From positions 415,023-479,022 of the forward strand of contig NZ_LPXO01000002.1 in NCBI RefSeq assembly GCF_001482405.1: 64,000 bases of DNA, read 5' to 3'. The stretch's first letter is position 1. Each line of letters starts with the position of its first letter. Below are positions 61,704 to 64,000 of the stretch, piece after piece. This DNA is from Pseudoponticoccus marisrubri (GTDB lineage Bacteria > Pseudomonadota > Alphaproteobacteria > Rhodobacterales > Rhodobacteraceae). The translations under genes were made by a program, and so were the position numbers. The notes below the pieces were generated by a model. It was not told the origin of the DNA. It saw only the letters and a program-made list of their open reading frames with translations, and ran no database searches.

Positions 61704-63014
61704 ATGAAAGCCCATCTCCTGGCCCTCCTTCTGCCGGCAGCCGCCTGGGCCGATCCCCTGCCCGCGCCGCTCGACCCGGCCGATTTCGACTCCGCCCCGG
61801 CGGCCGAGCTGCGGTTGGGCCAGCTGCTGTTCTACGATCCGATCCTGTCAGGCAACCGCACCGTCTCCTGTGCGACCTGCCATCACCCGAAGCTTGCCAC
61901 CGGCGACGGCGTGGCGCTGGGGATCGGCGATGGCGGCACCGGGCTGGGCCCCGAGCGCCGGATCGACCCCGAGAACCCGCCCGAACAGCGCATCCCGCGC
62001 AACGCGCCGCCGCTGTTCAACCTCGGCCACCGCGACATCCACACGCTCTTTGCCGATGGCCGGATCGAGGCCGATCCCGACCGCCCCTCGGGGCTGCGCA
62101 CGCCGCTCGAGGACGACATGGTCGCGGGGTTCGACGGCATCCTCTCGGCCCAGACCATGTTCCCCGTCCTCTCGCCCGACGAGATGGCGGGCCACTACGC
62201 CGAGAACGACATCGCGCAGGCGGTGCGGCAAGGCTTCCTGACCGGCGAGGACGGCGCGTGGAGCCTGATCTCGCAGCGCGTCGCCGGGATCCCCGCCTAT
62301 GCCCGGATGTTCGCCGAGGTCTATCCCGAGATCGCCGCCGGCCGTCCCGTCGCCTTCACCGACATCTCGAACGCGATCGCGGCTTTCGTCGCCGTCGAAT
62401 GGCGCGCCGATGACAGCGCCTTCGACCGACACCTGCGCGGCGAGGCAGAGCTGACCGGCGCCGCGGCCGAGGGCATGGCGCTGTTCTACGGGACGGCCCG
62501 GTGCAGCAGCTGCCATTCGGGGCCCCTGCTCAGCGACCAGGGCTTCCACGCCATGGGCACGCCGCAGCTGGGCCCGGGCAAGGCCGCGCGCTTCGAGACC
62601 CACCAGCGCGACACCGGGCGGATGCGCGTCACGGGCCGGCCCGAGGATGCCTATGCCTTCCGCACGCCCATGCTGCGCAACGTGACCGAGACCGGCCCCT
62701 GGGGCCATGCCGGGGCACATGACGACCTGCGCGCCTTCCTGCGCTTCCATGCCGACCCGGTGGCGGGGCTGGCAGCCTTCGACACCCGCGTTCCCCTGCC
62801 CGCGCCCGGGGCCTTTGCCGGCGACTGGACCATCCTCGAGACCGCTGCAGAGCGCGCCGCCATCGCCGAGGCGGTGCGCACGGCCCCGGTCACGCTGGAC
62901 GAGGATCAGATCGACGCGCTCATGGCCTTCCTGCACGCGCTGCGCGACGAGACCGCGCTGGCCGGCCGGCTGGGCGTGCCCGAGGCCGTGCCCTCGGGCC
63001 TGCCGGTCGACTGA
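61704..63014 (+). CDS. Di-haem cytochrome c peroxidase (MauG/CcpA family)
   Basis: 436 residues with a signal peptide (MKAHLLALLLPAAAWA). Two haem c sites: CATCH (56-60) and CSSCH (267-271), with the family stretch GQLLFYDPILSGNRTVSCATC and RTPMLRNVTETGPWGH(A)G. The domains follow the order of bacterial di-haem peroxidases; distal methionine is not obvious. It reduces hydrogen peroxide, or in MauG-like members oxidises a protein residue, in the periplasm. It is divergent from iolG with an operator between. Why a sugar regulon should include it is unclear. Confidence 0.9.
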   Translation: MKAHLLALLLPAAAWADPLPAPLDPADFDSAPAAELRLGQLLFYDPILSGNRTVSCATCHHPKLATGDGVALGIGDGGTGLGPERRIDPENPPEQRIPRNAPPLFNLGHRDIHTLFADGRIEADPDRPSGLRTPLEDDMVAGFDGILSAQTMFPVLSPDEMAGHYAENDIAQAVRQGFLTGEDGAWSLISQRVAGIPAYARMFAEVYPEIAAGRPVAFTDISNAIAAFVAVEWRADDSAFDRHLRGEAELTGAAAEGMALFYGTARCSSCHSGPLLSDQGFHAMGTPQLGPGKAARFETHQRDTGRMRVTGRPEDAYAFRTPMLRNVTETGPWGHAGAHDDLRAFLRFHADPVAGLAAFDTRVPLPAPGAFAGDWTILETAAERAAIAEAVRTAPVTLDEDQIDALMAFLHALRDETALAGRLGVPEAVPSGLPVD

Positions 63015-63021
63015 ACGCGCG

Positions 63022-63831
<810 letters not shown>

Positions 63832-63894
63832 CCGGTTCTCCTCCCCTGGCTTTGGTCACGTGGCACGGCCGGGCCGAAGACCCGCCGCGTGCCT

Positions 63895-64000
63895 TCAGTC
63901 TTCCGGTCCGATTTGTTTTAGGATGTTTATTGTTTGTTGTTTGATTGGGTTGATTGTTTGTTTGAGGATGTCGTTTCGGTCGAAGGTTTGCGGGTTGTCC
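63895..64000 (-). other. C-terminal end of an edge-truncated reading frame in a low-GC stretch
   Basis: 34 sense codons before a TGA at 63897-63895: the peptide ends NILKQIGPED. No stop in this frame to the window edge. Codons are unusual for the window: AAA for lysine, CAA for glutamine and ACA for threonine, but C-ending codons where pyrimidines occur. Upstream of the SDR gene and on the same strand, so it may be the preceding gene of an operon. Too short to name. Confidence 0.35.

Overview
The window is a GC-rich (about two-thirds G+C) chromosomal segment of an alphaproteobacterium, most probably a member of the Rhodobacteraceae (Roseobacter group). This rests on the housekeeping content (ftsY, thrS, rnpB, rpmG, metF/metR, cspA), the many TRAP and DMT transporters, and a family-typical GC-rich inverted repeat that ends in a short AT-rich tail. 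Species was not determined. No CRISPR array, insertion sequence, tRNA or rRNA was seen.

Positions 1-25.9 kb are mostly housekeeping and small accessory functions. They hold a truncated molybdenum hydroxylase large subunit, an ornithine-decarboxylase-type enzyme with a divergent Lrp regulator, yciB, ftsY, a lytic transglycosylase, an AlkB-type hydroxylase, a Bax-inhibitor-1 protein, L33, RNase P RNA, three alpha/beta hydrolases, an MFS transporter, thrS, a four-gene bufferin operon (DUF2282 peptide, DUF692/MNIO enzyme, DUF2063 partner, DoxX), cspA, and the metR/metF pair.

Positions 26-51 kb form a large sugar-acid catabolic region. A GntR/FadR-type regulator, a TRAP transporter, an UxaA-type and an IlvD/Edd-type dehydratase, a XylX-like 2-keto-3-deoxy-acid dehydratase, a second FAH-family hydrolase, a KDG-type kinase, several SDR and beta-hydroxyacid dehydrogenases, a GlcD-like FAD oxidase, a D-erythronate-dehydrogenase-like enzyme, a 2-hydroxyacid dehydrogenase and an aminotransferase are arranged as several transcription units. 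The same 10-bp palindrome (TGGTATACCA) lies in front of four of these units, so the region looks like one regulon. Three spacers in it carry a striking family of paired AT-rich palindromes.

Positions 51-63.9 kb hold a second sugar region with two LacI-type regulators, Gfo/Idh/MocA dehydrogenases, a xylose-type ABC transporter (binding protein divergent from permease-ATPase), a PhyH-type dioxygenase, a secreted VCBS/ASPIC-repeat protein, an inositol-dehydrogenase-like enzyme and a di-haem cytochrome c peroxidase. Three copies of a LacI-type operator (core TGCAAYCGGTTGCA) tie it together. The last 100 bases drop sharply in GC and carry the end of a truncated reading frame.

The items judged most worth follow-up are the paired-palindrome family, the bufferin operon with a repeat inserted at the bufC start, two hairpins that carry perfect G-quadruplex motifs in their loops and abut stop codons, and the two operator-defined regulons.
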